Source: Bacteroidia bacterium
GTDB taxonomy: Bacteria > Bacteroidota > Bacteroidia > B-17B0 > Aurantibacillaceae
Length of the DNA: 64,000 nucleotides
Reading direction: 5' to 3'
Assembly (NCBI GenBank): GCA_016787785.1
Contig: JAEUTO010000006.1
Span: 248,001 to 312,000, forward strand
Shown here piece after piece: positions 44,915 to 53,573 of this stretch. The notes beneath the pieces are model-generated. The model did no database searches. It was not told the DNA's origin and was given only the letters and a program-made list of their open reading frames with translations. The translations under genes and the position numbers were made by a program. Within the stretch, counting starts at the first letter, position 1; each line of letters opens with the position of its first letter.

Positions 44915-45658
44915 CTGATCAAAAAAAGTATAACATATTTAATTTTAATTTTCTTTCTTACAACCTGTAAAAAAGAAAACGCTTTGGATTGTTTTAAATC
45001 TAATGGTCCGGAAGTTGTCGAAGCCAGAACAACTGCAGCGTTTAATATTATTAAATTGTACAATACAATTGATCTTAATATTACTAATGGCAACGAGTTT
45101 AAAGTAGAAGTAGTGGCCGGCAAACACGTAATTAAAAATATTAAAACCACTGTTGCAGATGGTGTTTTAACTATTGACAATGACAACCGTTGTAATTTTG
45201 TGCGTGGTTATAAAAGAAAGGTAACAATAAATATATCTATGCCTTATCTTGTGCGGGTTGAAAATAGGGGAGTTGGCACCGTAAGATTTAACGAGAATTA
45301 TACGCAAGATACGATCCATGTGATGGCCGAGAATTCAGGCGATATTCATCTTAATGGTACTTTTAACCAAATTAAAACCAGCTCACACGGCAATGGCGAT
45401 ATGTATTTGAACGGCACCTGCAACCATTTGTTTGTTTATACATATGGAACAAATGTTTTATATGCCGAAAACCTTACTGTTAATAATTATATATTTGTTG
45501 AAACGATAAGTATTGGTGATTGTTTTATAAAAGCGCCCAACGCAGGCGTATTAGAATGCAATATCTGGCGTGATGGCAATGTTTATTATAAAGGAAATCC
45601 TTCCACAATAAACAGATTTAAAGGCGATGGAAAAGGGAGTTTAATTAAGCAGGATTAA
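44915..45658 (+). CDS. GIN-domain (DUF2807) lipoprotein with non-standard start
   Basis: Head domain of DUF2807 (GIN) proteins: a right-handed beta-helix with FNIIKLYNTIDLNITNG, VENRGVGTVRF and HGNGDMYLNG turns, probably an envelope-bound adhesin-like or auto-transport-like domain. The first standard start is TTG at 44984, which would remove the signal peptide. Reading the same frame back to 44915 gives LIKKSITYLILIFFLTTC, a complete lipoprotein signal with Cys 18. The frame opens right after the TAG of the preceding gene, with CTG as first codon, so initiation at CTG (or ATC/ATA) coupled to termination is the likely arrangement. The stop overlaps the next gene by 4 bp. Confidence 0.72.
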   Translation: MIKKSITYLILIFFLTTCKKENALDCFKSNGPEVVEARTTAAFNIIKLYNTIDLNITNGNEFKVEVVAGKHVIKNIKTTVADGVLTIDNDNRCNFVRGYKRKVTINISMPYLVRVENRGVGTVRFNENYTQDTIHVMAENSGDIHLNGTFNQIKTSSHGNGDMYLNGTCNHLFVYTYGTNVLYAENLTVNNYIFVETISIGDCFIKAPNAGVLECNIWRDGNVYYKGNPSTINRFKGDGKGSLIKQD

Positions 45659-46248
45659 TTCTCAATGAACCTATCCTTTATTTGCTGTTCTGTGTTGATG
45701 ATGTGAACAATAAATTTTATCTGATTCAATAAAAATAATTGTTGATTGCGATGCGAGATCAATTGGTATTTTTCGGTATTGGTCAATTGCAATGAAGAAG
45801 CAATATTAAATACAGATAAATTGGCAACAGTTTCATAATCCACAAACTTACCCTGTACAGATCCGAAATAATTAACTACAGCATCCTGTAAATTATTTAA
45901 GATTATTTTTTGATTAATAGGCACGTGCTCAATAAGACCTGCGCCATATAATTTTGGTGTAAGTACTTCTGAAAACTCAAGTAAGTGAAAAAGGTTAGTA
46001 CCTTCTATTAAAATTTCAAGGTCGCCATTCGAAAAAGTTTTTAGAATGCGTTTGATTTTAGCTTCGCTGCCATAATCTTTTACTTTACCTTTTTCAAGAT
46101 AAGGGATACCGAAAGAAGCATCATTTGCAAGACACTCTTTAACGAGCTGCTTATAACGATCTTCGTATATATGTAATTTGGACGTTTCGCCGGGCAATAG
46201 CACCATGTTTAATGGAAACATTGGTATTGTTATTTGTCGAGTTGTCAT
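45655..46248 (-). CDS. Stand-alone LON substrate-binding-domain protein
   Basis: 197 residues corresponding to the N-terminal (PUA-like) domain of Lon only: IPMFPLNMVLLPGETSKLHIYEDRYKQL at the start is the signature, and IKRILKTFSNGDLEILIEGTNLF follows. No ATPase or peptidase domain. Such proteins are widespread and of unclear role, possibly peptide or protein binding. Convergent with the GIN-domain gene, the two stop codons sharing TTAA. Confidence 0.88.
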   Translation of the reverse strand: MTTRQITIPMFPLNMVLLPGETSKLHIYEDRYKQLVKECLANDASFGIPYLEKGKVKDYGSEAKIKRILKTFSNGDLEILIEGTNLFHLLEFSEVLTPKLYGAGLIEHVPINQKIILNNLQDAVVNYFGSVQGKFVDYETVANLSVFNIASSLQLTNTEKYQLISHRNQQLFLLNQIKFIVHIINTEQQIKDRFIEN

Positions 46249-46404
46249 ATATTATAAGGTTGTATACAAAAACTGTGCTAAGAATGAGTACAGCCTTTAT
46301 GGTTACTTATATATACGTTCAACATGATAGACAAAGTTGGGTATGTTAACAATAATTCAGAGCTGAACCCTTTTTAACCAAAAATAAGCAGTTAAAAAAG
46401 GGCA

Positions 46405-46470
46405 AAAAAAAGACCCATTTAATCGATTTTTGCTCGTTTTTGAGCTAAAAAACCACTAAATGGGTCGAAA
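46405..46470 (-). terminator. Terminator of the C1 peptidase gene
   Basis: 10-bp stem GACCCATTTA / TAAATGGGTC (46412-46421 and 46457-46466) around a 35-nt loop that contains its own hairpin (GCTC/GAGC), followed on the minus strand by a run of eight T. Confidence 0.75.
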
Positions 46471-46477
46471 ATTGTAA

Positions 46478-47668
46478 TTATTGAGTAATTCCTAATTTTT
46501 TAGCAATAGCTGGGGGAATGGCTTTTTTGTGAAGCATAATGCAGGTGGTTTTGTAAAGAACATAACTCTCACTGGCATAAAAATAGCCGTCGCATTGGTT
46601 ATTATCTTTACCCCAACTGTTTTTTACATAATAATAAGGTGTGTTATTTTGATCTTTTACCATCCCAACAATGTGCATGCCATGATCATCTTGGGTTTCG
46701 TAATTATCAAATGCTTTTTGACGCATTTCTTGCGTAATGTCTAATTGTTTAACAGGTTTAGTAGTTACGTTTTGTTTTTCTTCGTTCGTCATTAATGCAA
46801 ACGATTTTTCGGGTACAATTGCTAAACCATCTTTAAATAAAAAACCTTTTTCACTTACATCGGCAGCCCATGCAAACGAATAACCGCTGTTAATAGCACT
46901 GCTCATTACTTCCTGTAGTTCGTTCAACGGTAAATTGTACATCGCTTCCCAATTCCAGTTGTCGGGTACCTCTAAAACAAATTTGCTATAAAAAGGGTGG
47001 TGTGTAAATGAAGTTAAGTAAACATAGTCTCCCGCTACTAAACCTGTCGCTTCAGCGTAAGTTTTTGGTGTATAGCTTTTGCCTTTGTAATCAAATTTTT
47101 CCGGCACTTTGCCTAAGAACTCATCGCAAACGGCGTTAACAGAGTTATGAATAAAACTAAAATCTATTTCCTGTGTTTCTGGAAGCGCCGCAGGGCGTAA
47201 AATATTTATTAAAGTAGTTTCTAATAATTTATGATTGTGCTGATCGTTTACATTTTTTTTACCAGTGTAAACTTCTTCGGGCACCATACCATAATTTTTT
47301 AATACATGTATCGCATCCGGAAATCCACCACCTTCGCCCAGATTTGTTTTGCCGTGCATGCGCACAAAATTATCAGCCTTTAAAGAATAAGCTTTTCTTG
47401 CCACGAACATTTCGCTTAAATTAAATTCTTTGCCTTTGCCTAAACGAATTATTTCACTCTCTAAAAAAGATAATGAAGAAAACGACCAGCAAGTGCCTGT
47501 CATGTTTTGATTTTGAACATCACTGGTCTCTAATTTTTTAATAATGGTAAAATTGTACTCACTGCCTTTTTTATTTGTTGAGTTTAATAAGGAAATTGTA
47601 CTTAAGTCACTTTGTGCGGAAATTAAAAAGGAAGTAAATAAAAAAGCAAAAAATAAACTGGTTCTCAT
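46478..47668 (-). CDS. Secreted C1-family cysteine peptidase (bleomycin hydrolase / aminopeptidase C type)
   Basis: 396 residues with signal peptide 1-19 (ending ISAQ), so exported rather than cytoplasmic like classical PepC. Catalytic residues are visible: Gln54 (oxyanion), Cys60 in MTGTCWSFSS, His329 in DDHGMHIVG and Asn350 in YVKNSWG. EMFVARKAY and GEGGGFPDAIHVL are family segments. Likely trims peptides in the periplasm. The start overlaps the stop of the 122-residue membrane gene (ATGA), so it is read with the bactofilin-AtpZ run at the place where the ATP synthase operon is found in many Bacteroidota. Confidence 0.9.
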   Translation of the reverse strand: MRTSLFFAFLFTSFLISAQSDLSTISLLNSTNKKGSEYNFTIIKKLETSDVQNQNMTGTCWSFSSLSFLESEIIRLGKGKEFNLSEMFVARKAYSLKADNFVRMHGKTNLGEGGGFPDAIHVLKNYGMVPEEVYTGKKNVNDQHNHKLLETTLINILRPAALPETQEIDFSFIHNSVNAVCDEFLGKVPEKFDYKGKSYTPKTYAEATGLVAGDYVYLTSFTHHPFYSKFVLEVPDNWNWEAMYNLPLNELQEVMSSAINSGYSFAWAADVSEKGFLFKDGLAIVPEKSFALMTNEEKQNVTTKPVKQLDITQEMRQKAFDNYETQDDHGMHIVGMVKDQNNTPYYYVKNSWGKDNNQCDGYFYASESYVLYKTTCIMLHKKAIPPAIAKKLGITQ

Positions 47669-48033
47669 TTTTGTTTGGTTTTAATTAGTTGTAACAAATA
47701 TCTGATTTCAAAAACAGTAAACAAAACATAATGTCCTATAAAATGGATGAAGAAGGTTAAAAATCCCCCTTTTAGGGTGAAAGAAAGGATGAAAAACAGA
47801 ACGCAGGAAAGCAGGAACTTTGCCACACCAGTGCTTAACATGATGCCGGCGAAGGTTTTTGTATCGGTGCGGATAGAATAAAGCAGCGTAAAAATAACGG
47901 ACAAGACCACAAAAAAAATGAGACTTAACCACCAAAGCGTTAATTCGTAATTAAAAAAATAATTTAAAAAGAATGAATAAAGGCAAGAAAGGCCGGCAGA
48001 AATTAAGATAGCAGAAATACTTTTTAATATCAT
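47665..48033 (-). CDS. Four-helix membrane protein (AtpI-like position)
   Basis: 122 residues with four membrane helices and little else (about 4-24, 32-54, 62-83, 88-112). It sits between AtpZ and the peptidase gene with ATGA overlaps on both sides, in the place where Bacteroidota have a small hypothetical or AtpI-like protein ahead of atpB. Sequence alone does not show an AtpI motif; assignment to ATP synthase assembly is by position only. Confidence 0.6.
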   Translation of the reverse strand: MILKSISAILISAGLSCLYSFFLNYFFNYELTLWWLSLIFFVVLSVIFTLLYSIRTDTKTFAGIMLSTGVAKFLLSCVLFFILSFTLKGGFLTFFIHFIGHYVLFTVFEIRYLLQLIKTKQK

Positions 48034-48242
48034 TTACCGGGTTTGATTAAGCCTTTTAAAACAATATACAGGGCTGCGGCAATTCCAAGTAGTGAAAGAA
48101 TTATGGTAAACACCGGTGGTTCATTCTTATAATGAGCATCGAGTTTATTTCCACCCCAGGCAGATAAACCAATTATAACAGCCATCTGGATGCCCAGATT
48201 ACTGTATTTAATAAACTGGTTAGGCTGTTTTTGAGGAGGCAT
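48030..48242 (-). CDS. AtpZ/AtpI-family protein
   Basis: Small membrane protein with two helices separated by GNKLDAHYKNEPP, the conserved AtpZ/AtpI turn; AtpZ/AtpI assist assembly or ion handling of the F1Fo ATP synthase. From the ATG at 48242 (MPPQKQPNQF) it is 70 residues; an upstream start at 48254 would add MKLI. Both starts lie inside the end of the bactofilin gene, so translation is probably coupled. No other atp gene follows. Confidence 0.8.
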   Translation of the reverse strand: MPPQKQPNQFIKYSNLGIQMAVIIGLSAWGGNKLDAHYKNEPPVFTIILSLLGIAAALYIVLKGLIKPGK

Positions 48243-48633
48243 TATTAGTTTCAAGGCTTTGGTGCATGTTTTTTACTTTAGCCCCCATATTACAAGTGCC
48301 GGTGAAAATTGCGCCAGGTTCAATTGCTAATTTTCCGGTAATAATATCGCCGCTTACTTTTGCGCTTGCTTTTAAAGAAAGCATTTCAGAAATGTTTACT
48401 TTGCCTTTAATTTCGCCGCTGATATCGGCATTGCCACTGGTAACGTTGCCGTCAACCACACCATTTGGCCCTAATACAAATTTTCCAGTAGTAACTATAT
48501 TTCCTGTTAAAAGTCCATCAATTCTAACATCACCGGCAGATTGAATATCGCCAACAATTTTAGTACCATTACCAATTAAATTTACTGAACTAGCGTCTAA
48601 GTTTTGATTTTTATTTGAACCTATTCCTAACAT
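48220..48633 (-). CDS. Bactofilin (polymer-forming cytoskeletal protein)
   Basis: 137 residues from the ATG at 48633; an upstream TTG at 48642 is less likely. Central beta-helix (about 15-115) with short repeated strands of the form GDIQSAGDVRIDGLLTGNI, KFVLGPNGVVDGNV and AIEPGAIFTG, characteristic of bactofilins, flanked by short unstructured tails. Bactofilins polymerise without nucleotide and organise cell-wall or motility machines. It lies between porW and AtpZ, an order seen in other Bacteroidota. Confidence 0.9.
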   Translation of the reverse strand: MLGIGSNKNQNLDASSVNLIGNGTKIVGDIQSAGDVRIDGLLTGNIVTTGKFVLGPNGVVDGNVTSGNADISGEIKGKVNISEMLSLKASAKVSGDIITGKLAIEPGAIFTGTCNMGAKVKNMHQSLETNNASSKTA

Positions 48634-48658
48634 AACATTCAATTTTAAGTTAATAGTT

Positions 48659-51310
48659 TTATTTTATTTTATTTTCAGTTAAGTTCTTGTAATTATCAAA
48701 AAAGAAAATTTTGTACGCATCTACATTTTTCTTTTTATATAAGAACGGCAAATTGTTTCCTAAGATAGGGTAAATTTCTATCATTTCCTTCTTCACCTCT
48801 TCTTTAAAAATATCCGGATCTTTGATCAAATTTTCATAATAACTCATTACCTCTTTAGCGCTTACAAATGTTTTTAAAACCACTAATTGTTTGTTTGTGC
48901 CAAACAAATTGCTGGTTAAATTAAATGTTTTTGAGCTGTAATAGGTGTTGTTAAATGTGTTTAAACGGATCTTGAAACTATCGGCAATTTTTGGATCGTC
49001 GGGTACAATGGCAATTATAAAATGCTCTGCATCCAGGTTCACACTGAACGTATCTAACTGATTTAAACCCGGCTCAGCAGTCTTATATAGGTCTGGATTT
49101 TTTTGTTTTTTAATTGAAAGTAAAATATCGTTTGCAAGTGGTGTAACTTCCGCGTTAGGATGTTTTGCAACCAATAATTTTAAATAAAATTCTAACGAGT
49201 CAATACCCTTTAATTTTCCAACGCACAACGATCTAATAAATTCAAATTTAGAGACAAAAACATTTTTACCAAATTTTGAAAGCCCTTCATTTGCCTGACT
49301 TAGTGCTTGCGAATAATTATTATCAAGATAGGATTGATATACCTGGGTATAAAAACCTTCTACTTCACTTTTTTGGCTGTTTACTTCAGATGCATAACTT
49401 GGGTTTTTAATGATCAATGCAAATTCGCTGTCCGGAAATTCGCTTAAGATCTTTTCTTTATAATAATCTGCTCTTGGTTGATTTTTTTCGGCAAGATGTG
49501 TACGGTACATAATATAATACGTATTCAACGCATATTTGTTCTGTGGAAAGCGGGAGTTTAATTCTTCAAATGTTGCAACAGCTTTTTTTGTGTTATTTAA
49601 TTCTTCTTTATAAATAGAGCCCATCATGTAATAAGCATACACAATTTTTTTATTACTCTTTTTTACCAGTGAATCGTTAATAGGTAAATTGGTTCTGTAA
49701 AAATCACGCGTTTTATTCGAACTTTTAGCAACACCTTTTGTTTTAGCAGTATCTTTATTCTCAGTTGGCTCATCGATTGTAAGCGCTTTATTAGACCTAC
49801 GCCAGTTATCTTCTAATTTTCTGTTACCCCATTTTTTTGTAAAATCGGCAACACCAAATGCGATTGTATTTTGGTTATAAAAATAAAATGAGGCGGCTAC
49901 GCCTGGGCTTCCAATATCCTGGTTTTGACCTACGCTTCCTAATGTGTTATTGGGTAACTGATTGCTATTATTCGCAATTTCTTTTTCTTTTTCTTTTCTT
50001 GCTTCTTCTTTTTCAAGATCGGCAATGATCTTATCTATTATTCTATTTTGCTCGCTCTCGCTAAGTTTAACAAAGCGCTGTAAACTATCTTCCCTGCTAA
50101 CAGTTCGGATATGTCCAACTAAAGTTTCTAGTGTTTTTTTACGTGCTACTATAGATGCGTAATCCGGGTGGTCTTTTGAAATAGTTACCACCGCACTATC
50201 GTAATAAGCTTCTGCCGGTTGATAATTTGTAAGGTCGAAATTGATCTCGCCTAATTTTAAATAAGATTGTCCTTTCTGATTTGGATTATTTAAACTGGTT
50301 TGAACAGACTTTTTATAATAGTAAAGCGCTTGTGTTGCATTACGTTCTTTTTCTTCTATCTCACCTAAAGTATAATATATAACATCGTAATACTCGTTAT
50401 TTTTAAACTCTTTGGCCATTTTTAAAAGGTCCTTTTTTGTTTTTTCTGAGTTGTTACGTTTAACATCTAGCAACTTGGCCATTTTTATTTTACTGTAAAA
50501 GACCAATTCGTAATTTGGTTTTAAGCGAATGGTTTTTTTGTAATATTCAAGAGCGCGTTTATTATTTTTTTGCTGTTCAAATAATTGCGCAACAATAAAA
50601 CTATATCTCGCTCTTTTTTTACGCGAGATGCCGGTGAGTGGGTTGCTGTTCCTTGAAGCTTCCATTAATTTTGTCGCCGCTTCGGTATTTAATCCCCGAC
50701 GCATAAAATAATCGGCCTCAAGAACGGGTAGTTCTTTTTTTACTTTACGTGGAAGATCTTTTTCGTTCTTTAGTAAACTGATGATCTGTTCTGAACTGCT
50801 AACGGCGCCAATTTCATTATTGGTCTTTACCATCCAGGCCATGGCTGTGTATTTATCTTTTGATTTAGTATAAGTTCTTGCTACATACTCAAAAGCTTCT
50901 AAACCACTAAATAACTCGCGTTTGTATAAATGTGAGATGCCAATATTTATCCAGTTATTATCAATCCATTTTCCGGATGTGGGGATCTCGTTACCTTTTT
51001 TGTCTTTGATTGCATGACGTTGAATGCAAGTAGATGATTTTTTAATAGCCTTATCAAATTCAGGAAAAGTTGCTTTCGCTTTTTCGCCGGTTGGGTAAAT
51101 ATAAACAGGAAGGATCTTTTCAAAATTATCTTTATTGCTCTTATCGATCTTGTATTCACCCTCTTCGATATTTAAGCAGGAATAATAATAACCGTTAAAG
51201 CGCGCAGTTAGGTTGTGATAACCTCTGCTAACTACCGTATTCTTTTTTGTGCTGCAGGCAGCAAAAAGTAAGGTAAATGTTATTGGATATATTAAGCGCT
51301 TAATTAACAC
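48659..51310 (-). CDS. porW: TPR lipoprotein PorW/SprE, type IX secretion component
   Basis: 883 residues starting at GTG, lipoprotein signal ending LLFAACS (Cys 19) and the N-terminal motif RGYHNLTARFNGYYY, which is typical of PorW/SprE. Tetratricopeptide repeats cover about 110-410 and 570-720 with charged linker between. PorW/SprE is an outer-membrane-associated lipoprotein needed for T9SS function and gliding in Flavobacterium. Its presence shows that the organism can export the four sorting-domain proteins encoded in this window. Gene order with bactofilin and AtpZ supports the identification. Confidence 0.88.
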   Translation of the reverse strand: MLIKRLIYPITFTLLFAACSTKKNTVVSRGYHNLTARFNGYYYSCLNIEEGEYKIDKSNKDNFEKILPVYIYPTGEKAKATFPEFDKAIKKSSTCIQRHAIKDKKGNEIPTSGKWIDNNWINIGISHLYKRELFSGLEAFEYVARTYTKSKDKYTAMAWMVKTNNEIGAVSSSEQIISLLKNEKDLPRKVKKELPVLEADYFMRRGLNTEAATKLMEASRNSNPLTGISRKKRARYSFIVAQLFEQQKNNKRALEYYKKTIRLKPNYELVFYSKIKMAKLLDVKRNNSEKTKKDLLKMAKEFKNNEYYDVIYYTLGEIEEKERNATQALYYYKKSVQTSLNNPNQKGQSYLKLGEINFDLTNYQPAEAYYDSAVVTISKDHPDYASIVARKKTLETLVGHIRTVSREDSLQRFVKLSESEQNRIIDKIIADLEKEEARKEKEKEIANNSNQLPNNTLGSVGQNQDIGSPGVAASFYFYNQNTIAFGVADFTKKWGNRKLEDNWRRSNKALTIDEPTENKDTAKTKGVAKSSNKTRDFYRTNLPINDSLVKKSNKKIVYAYYMMGSIYKEELNNTKKAVATFEELNSRFPQNKYALNTYYIMYRTHLAEKNQPRADYYKEKILSEFPDSEFALIIKNPSYASEVNSQKSEVEGFYTQVYQSYLDNNYSQALSQANEGLSKFGKNVFVSKFEFIRSLCVGKLKGIDSLEFYLKLLVAKHPNAEVTPLANDILLSIKKQKNPDLYKTAEPGLNQLDTFSVNLDAEHFIIAIVPDDPKIADSFKIRLNTFNNTYYSSKTFNLTSNLFGTNKQLVVLKTFVSAKEVMSYYENLIKDPDIFKEEVKKEMIEIYPILGNNLPFLYKKKNVDAYKIFFFDNYKNLTENKIK

Positions 51311-51365
51311 CGTTTATTGTAACGTTATATAATTGAATTTAGTATGCGTTTTTTACTTAAAAAAG

Positions 51366-52289
51366 TTAAACTAAAGCAATGTCAAACTGCACCAGATCAA
51401 TGAATTCCTGAACCCTTTCGTCTACATCCTTTTGCGACAGGCCTATCAAGCGTTCTGTACCAAATTTTTCAACCGTAAAGCTGGCCATGGCACTACCAAA
51501 AATAATAGCACGTTTCATATTCTCGAAGCTAATGTCTTTAGTTTTAGCTAAATAGCCAATAAAACCACCAGCAAAACTGTCGCCCGCACCGGTAGGATCG
51601 TAAACATTCTCTAAAGGTAATGCAGGGGCAAAAAACACCTCTTCTTCGTTAAATAAAAGGGCTCCGTGCTCGCCTTTCTTAATTACCAGCACTTTTGGGC
51701 CCATTGCTAATATCTTTTGAGCAGCTTTTACAAGTGAGTATTCGCCTGATAACTGACGAGCCTCTGAGTCGTTTATGGTTAAAACGTCAATCATTGCTAT
51801 GGTTTTCTTTAGTTCATCCATGGCAATATCCATCCAAAAATTCATAGTATCTAAAACAATTAATTTAGGACGTTTTTTTAGCTGGTCAATAACGCTGCGT
51901 TGCACCGCTGGAACCAAATTCCCCAACATTAGAAAATCACACTCTTTAGCAGATTCCGGTACAATAGGGTTAAAATTTTCAAGCACATTAAGCTGTGTTT
52001 CAAGGGTATCGCGACTGTTAAGGTCGTTGTGATACTTGCCACTCCAGAAAAATGATTTTTCACCTTTTTTGATCTGAAGGCCTTCTAAATTGACACCTTC
52101 TTTTTTTAATATATTTAAAAAATCCTGCGGAAAATCGTCGCCAACAACCGATACCAAAGAAATATCCCTTTGAAAATAAGATGCAGCTAATGCAATGTAT
52201 GATGCGGCTCCGCCAACAATTTTATCGGTTTTCCCGAACGGTGTTTCAATAGCATCAAAGGCTACTGTACCAACAACTAATAAACTCAT
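51366..52289 (-). CDS. PfkB-family carbohydrate/nucleoside kinase
   Basis: 307-residue ribokinase-fold enzyme that phosphorylates a sugar or nucleoside. It shows the PfkB N-terminal region (VGTVAFDAIETPFG, VGGAASYIALA) and the ATP/anion-hole signature DPTGAGDSFAGGF with catalytic Asp. The substrate is not evident; the family includes ribokinase, adenosine kinase and fructokinase. It is monocistronic and separated from PorW by 55 bp. Confidence 0.87.
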   Translation of the reverse strand: MSLLVVGTVAFDAIETPFGKTDKIVGGAASYIALAASYFQRDISLVSVVGDDFPQDFLNILKKEGVNLEGLQIKKGEKSFFWSGKYHNDLNSRDTLETQLNVLENFNPIVPESAKECDFLMLGNLVPAVQRSVIDQLKKRPKLIVLDTMNFWMDIAMDELKKTIAMIDVLTINDSEARQLSGEYSLVKAAQKILAMGPKVLVIKKGEHGALLFNEEEVFFAPALPLENVYDPTGAGDSFAGGFIGYLAKTKDISFENMKRAIIFGSAMASFTVEKFGTERLIGLSQKDVDERVQEFIDLVQFDIALV

Positions 52290-52320
52290 TTATTTAATTT
52301 TAATTTTTTTTGTAAAGATA

Positions 52321-52351
52321 TTGTTTATTTCATAAATCTAGTGTAAATTTG
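52321..52351 (+). promoter_or_regulatory. Promoter of tRNA-Asn (TTG-N20-TAAATTTG)
   Basis: TTG 52321-52323, 20-nt spacer, perfect -7 box TAAATTTG at 52344-52351, about 70 bp before the tRNA 5' end. The initiator tRNA promoter has the same spacing. Confidence 0.75.
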
Positions 52352-52420
52352 CCACCCTAATCAGAAAAATTCCCTAGTAAATACGGGTAACTTGACTGAT
52401 TCGGATTAACCAGAATAAAT

Positions 52421-52494
52421 TCCTTCTTAGCTCAGCTGGTTAGAGCACATGACTGTTAATCATGGGGTCCCTGGTTCGAGCCCAGGAGAGGGAG
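52421..52494 (+). tRNA. tRNA-Asn (anticodon GTT)
   Basis: Complete cloverleaf of 74 nt: acceptor TCCTTCT / AGAGGGA with one T-G pair and G73, D stem GCTC/GAGC, anticodon stem CATGA/TCATG with loop CTGTTAA (GTT at 52455-52457), 5-nt variable loop, T stem CCTGG/CCAGG with loop TTCGAGC. The genomic sequence after G73 is CAA, so only part of CCA is encoded. Confidence 0.96.
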
Positions 52495-52496
52495 CA

Positions 52497-52527
52497 AAAG
52501 GGAAAACGAAAGTTTTCCCTTTTTTTA
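52497..52527 (+). terminator. Terminator of tRNA-Asn
   Basis: Stem AAAGGGAAAAC / GTTTTCCCTTT, loop GAAA, T run. Confidence 0.9.
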
Positions 52528-52572
52528 TTTACGGCTGGGCGAGAAGTTAATCCTGAGCGAAGTCGGAGGAAG

Positions 52573-52588
52573 CCAGGAGAGGAAGCAA
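52573..52588 (+). repeat. Partial copy of the tRNA-Asn 3' end
   Basis: CCAGGAGAGGAAGCAA matches the tRNA 3' end (52482-52497) at 15 of 16 positions, 91 bp downstream in the same orientation. No other part of a tRNA is present. Confidence 0.55.
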
Positions 52589-52589
52589 G

Positions 52590-52624
52590 CAAAAAACCAC
52601 ACAGAAATGTTGTGTTTTTTTTTG
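52590..52624 (+). terminator. Second hairpin with T run downstream of tRNA-Asn
   Basis: AAAAAACCACAC / GTTGTGTTTTTT imperfect stem followed by T-rich sequence, upstream of the 124-residue gene. Confidence 0.5.
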
Positions 52625-52640
52625 TTATTTAGAAGTTTCA

Positions 52641-53015
52641 ATGGGAGCAGAAAAACCACCTTTAAATAAACCCCAAGATTTTTTGAAAGGAAAGTCAGAA
52701 TATACGCTGGCTTTATACGATCATTTTATTTCTGAATTTAAGAAAGTTGGTAAGATCGAAATTGAACCTACCAAAACAATGATCGGTATCTCAAACTCAA
52801 ATAAACGAATTGCTTGGGTTACACAGTTAGGCAAGAACTTTATTCATGTTGTTTTTCCTTTCAAAAAAGAACATAAAGATAATTTATGTTTTCAAAAGAT
52901 CGGTCAGGTACCGGGTCAAAACCAGTTAAACCATCATTTACGACTGCTTTACAAAGAAGATATAAATAAAGAAGTACTTAAATTCATGAAACTTGCTTTC
53001 GATGAAAGAGGCTAA
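52641..53015 (+). CDS. DUF5655-type protein
   Basis: 124 residues, cytoplasmic (no signal or membrane helix). The pattern YTLALYDHFISEFKKVG ... IEPTKTMIGI ... KNFIHVVFPF fits DUF5655, a small alpha/beta domain of unknown role often found alone or fused to DUF4287. The stop codon shares CTAA with the convergent cupin-like gene. Function unknown. Confidence 0.65.
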   Translation: MGAEKPPLNKPQDFLKGKSEYTLALYDHFISEFKKVGKIEIEPTKTMIGISNSNKRIAWVTQLGKNFIHVVFPFKKEHKDNLCFQKIGQVPGQNQLNHHLRLLYKEDINKEVLKFMKLAFDERG

Positions 53016-53368
53016 TTATCTGGCGTAAAAAAATCATTGGCGTCAGTATCGGGAACAATATAAATTCTTTCCCATCTGTCACCATCAAGAATTCTCCAAC
53101 TATGTCCTTTTCCTTGCAGATCTTTTGCTACAAGTATTATTCCGGGTTCAATAATAAATGATGAACCGTTTGTAACAGTAAACTCTAATTTACCTTTTAA
53201 TGTTACCACAAACTGATAGCGAGGAGCAGGGTGTGCAGTTAATTGATATGGATCAAATGTTGTTTTTATGATAAAATAATTCCCATCAATATTTACCGAT
53301 TCTGCAATAGAACCTTCCTCAAAAGAACAATCAGTTCCATTAATATTTATCAGTTTAAACGCTTTCAT
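53012..53368 (-). CDS. Small cupin-like protein
   Basis: 118 residues from the ATG at 53368 (MKAFKLINING). An in-frame ATG at 53497 adds 43 residues of low-complexity sequence and is unlikely. The protein is all-beta with a pattern RYQFVVTLKGKLEFTVTNGSSFIIEPGIILVAKDLQGKGHSWRI split over two cupin motifs: a G-x5-E-like segment and a P-G turn followed by a final H. The first motif lacks the usual HxH metal pair, so metal binding is doubtful. Likely a sensor or small-molecule-binding domain. Confidence 0.65.
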   Translation of the reverse strand: MKAFKLININGTDCSFEEGSIAESVNIDGNYFIIKTTFDPYQLTAHPAPRYQFVVTLKGKLEFTVTNGSSFIIEPGIILVAKDLQGKGHSWRILDGDRWERIYIVPDTDANDFFTPDN

Positions 53369-53573
53369 GTTTGGTGCTTTAATGCTGTAATAATACAAAT
53401 TATATCCTTTTATATTGTTTGGGGTATATATGATCTTCGTCAAAAGATGTTGAATTATTTCAACAGTTTGGGGAAGAGAATAAAACGTAAGAACCAAATT
53501 AATACTTTCCTAACAGTATATGCACAATTTGTAATGTGGCAACATTATTGCGGCAATGTGTATATCCCAAATT

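Noticed and set aside
53369-53497. 43-residue N-terminal extension of the cupin-like protein
   Set aside because: Low-complexity Tyr/Asn-rich sequence with no domain; ATG at 53368 fits the fold better.
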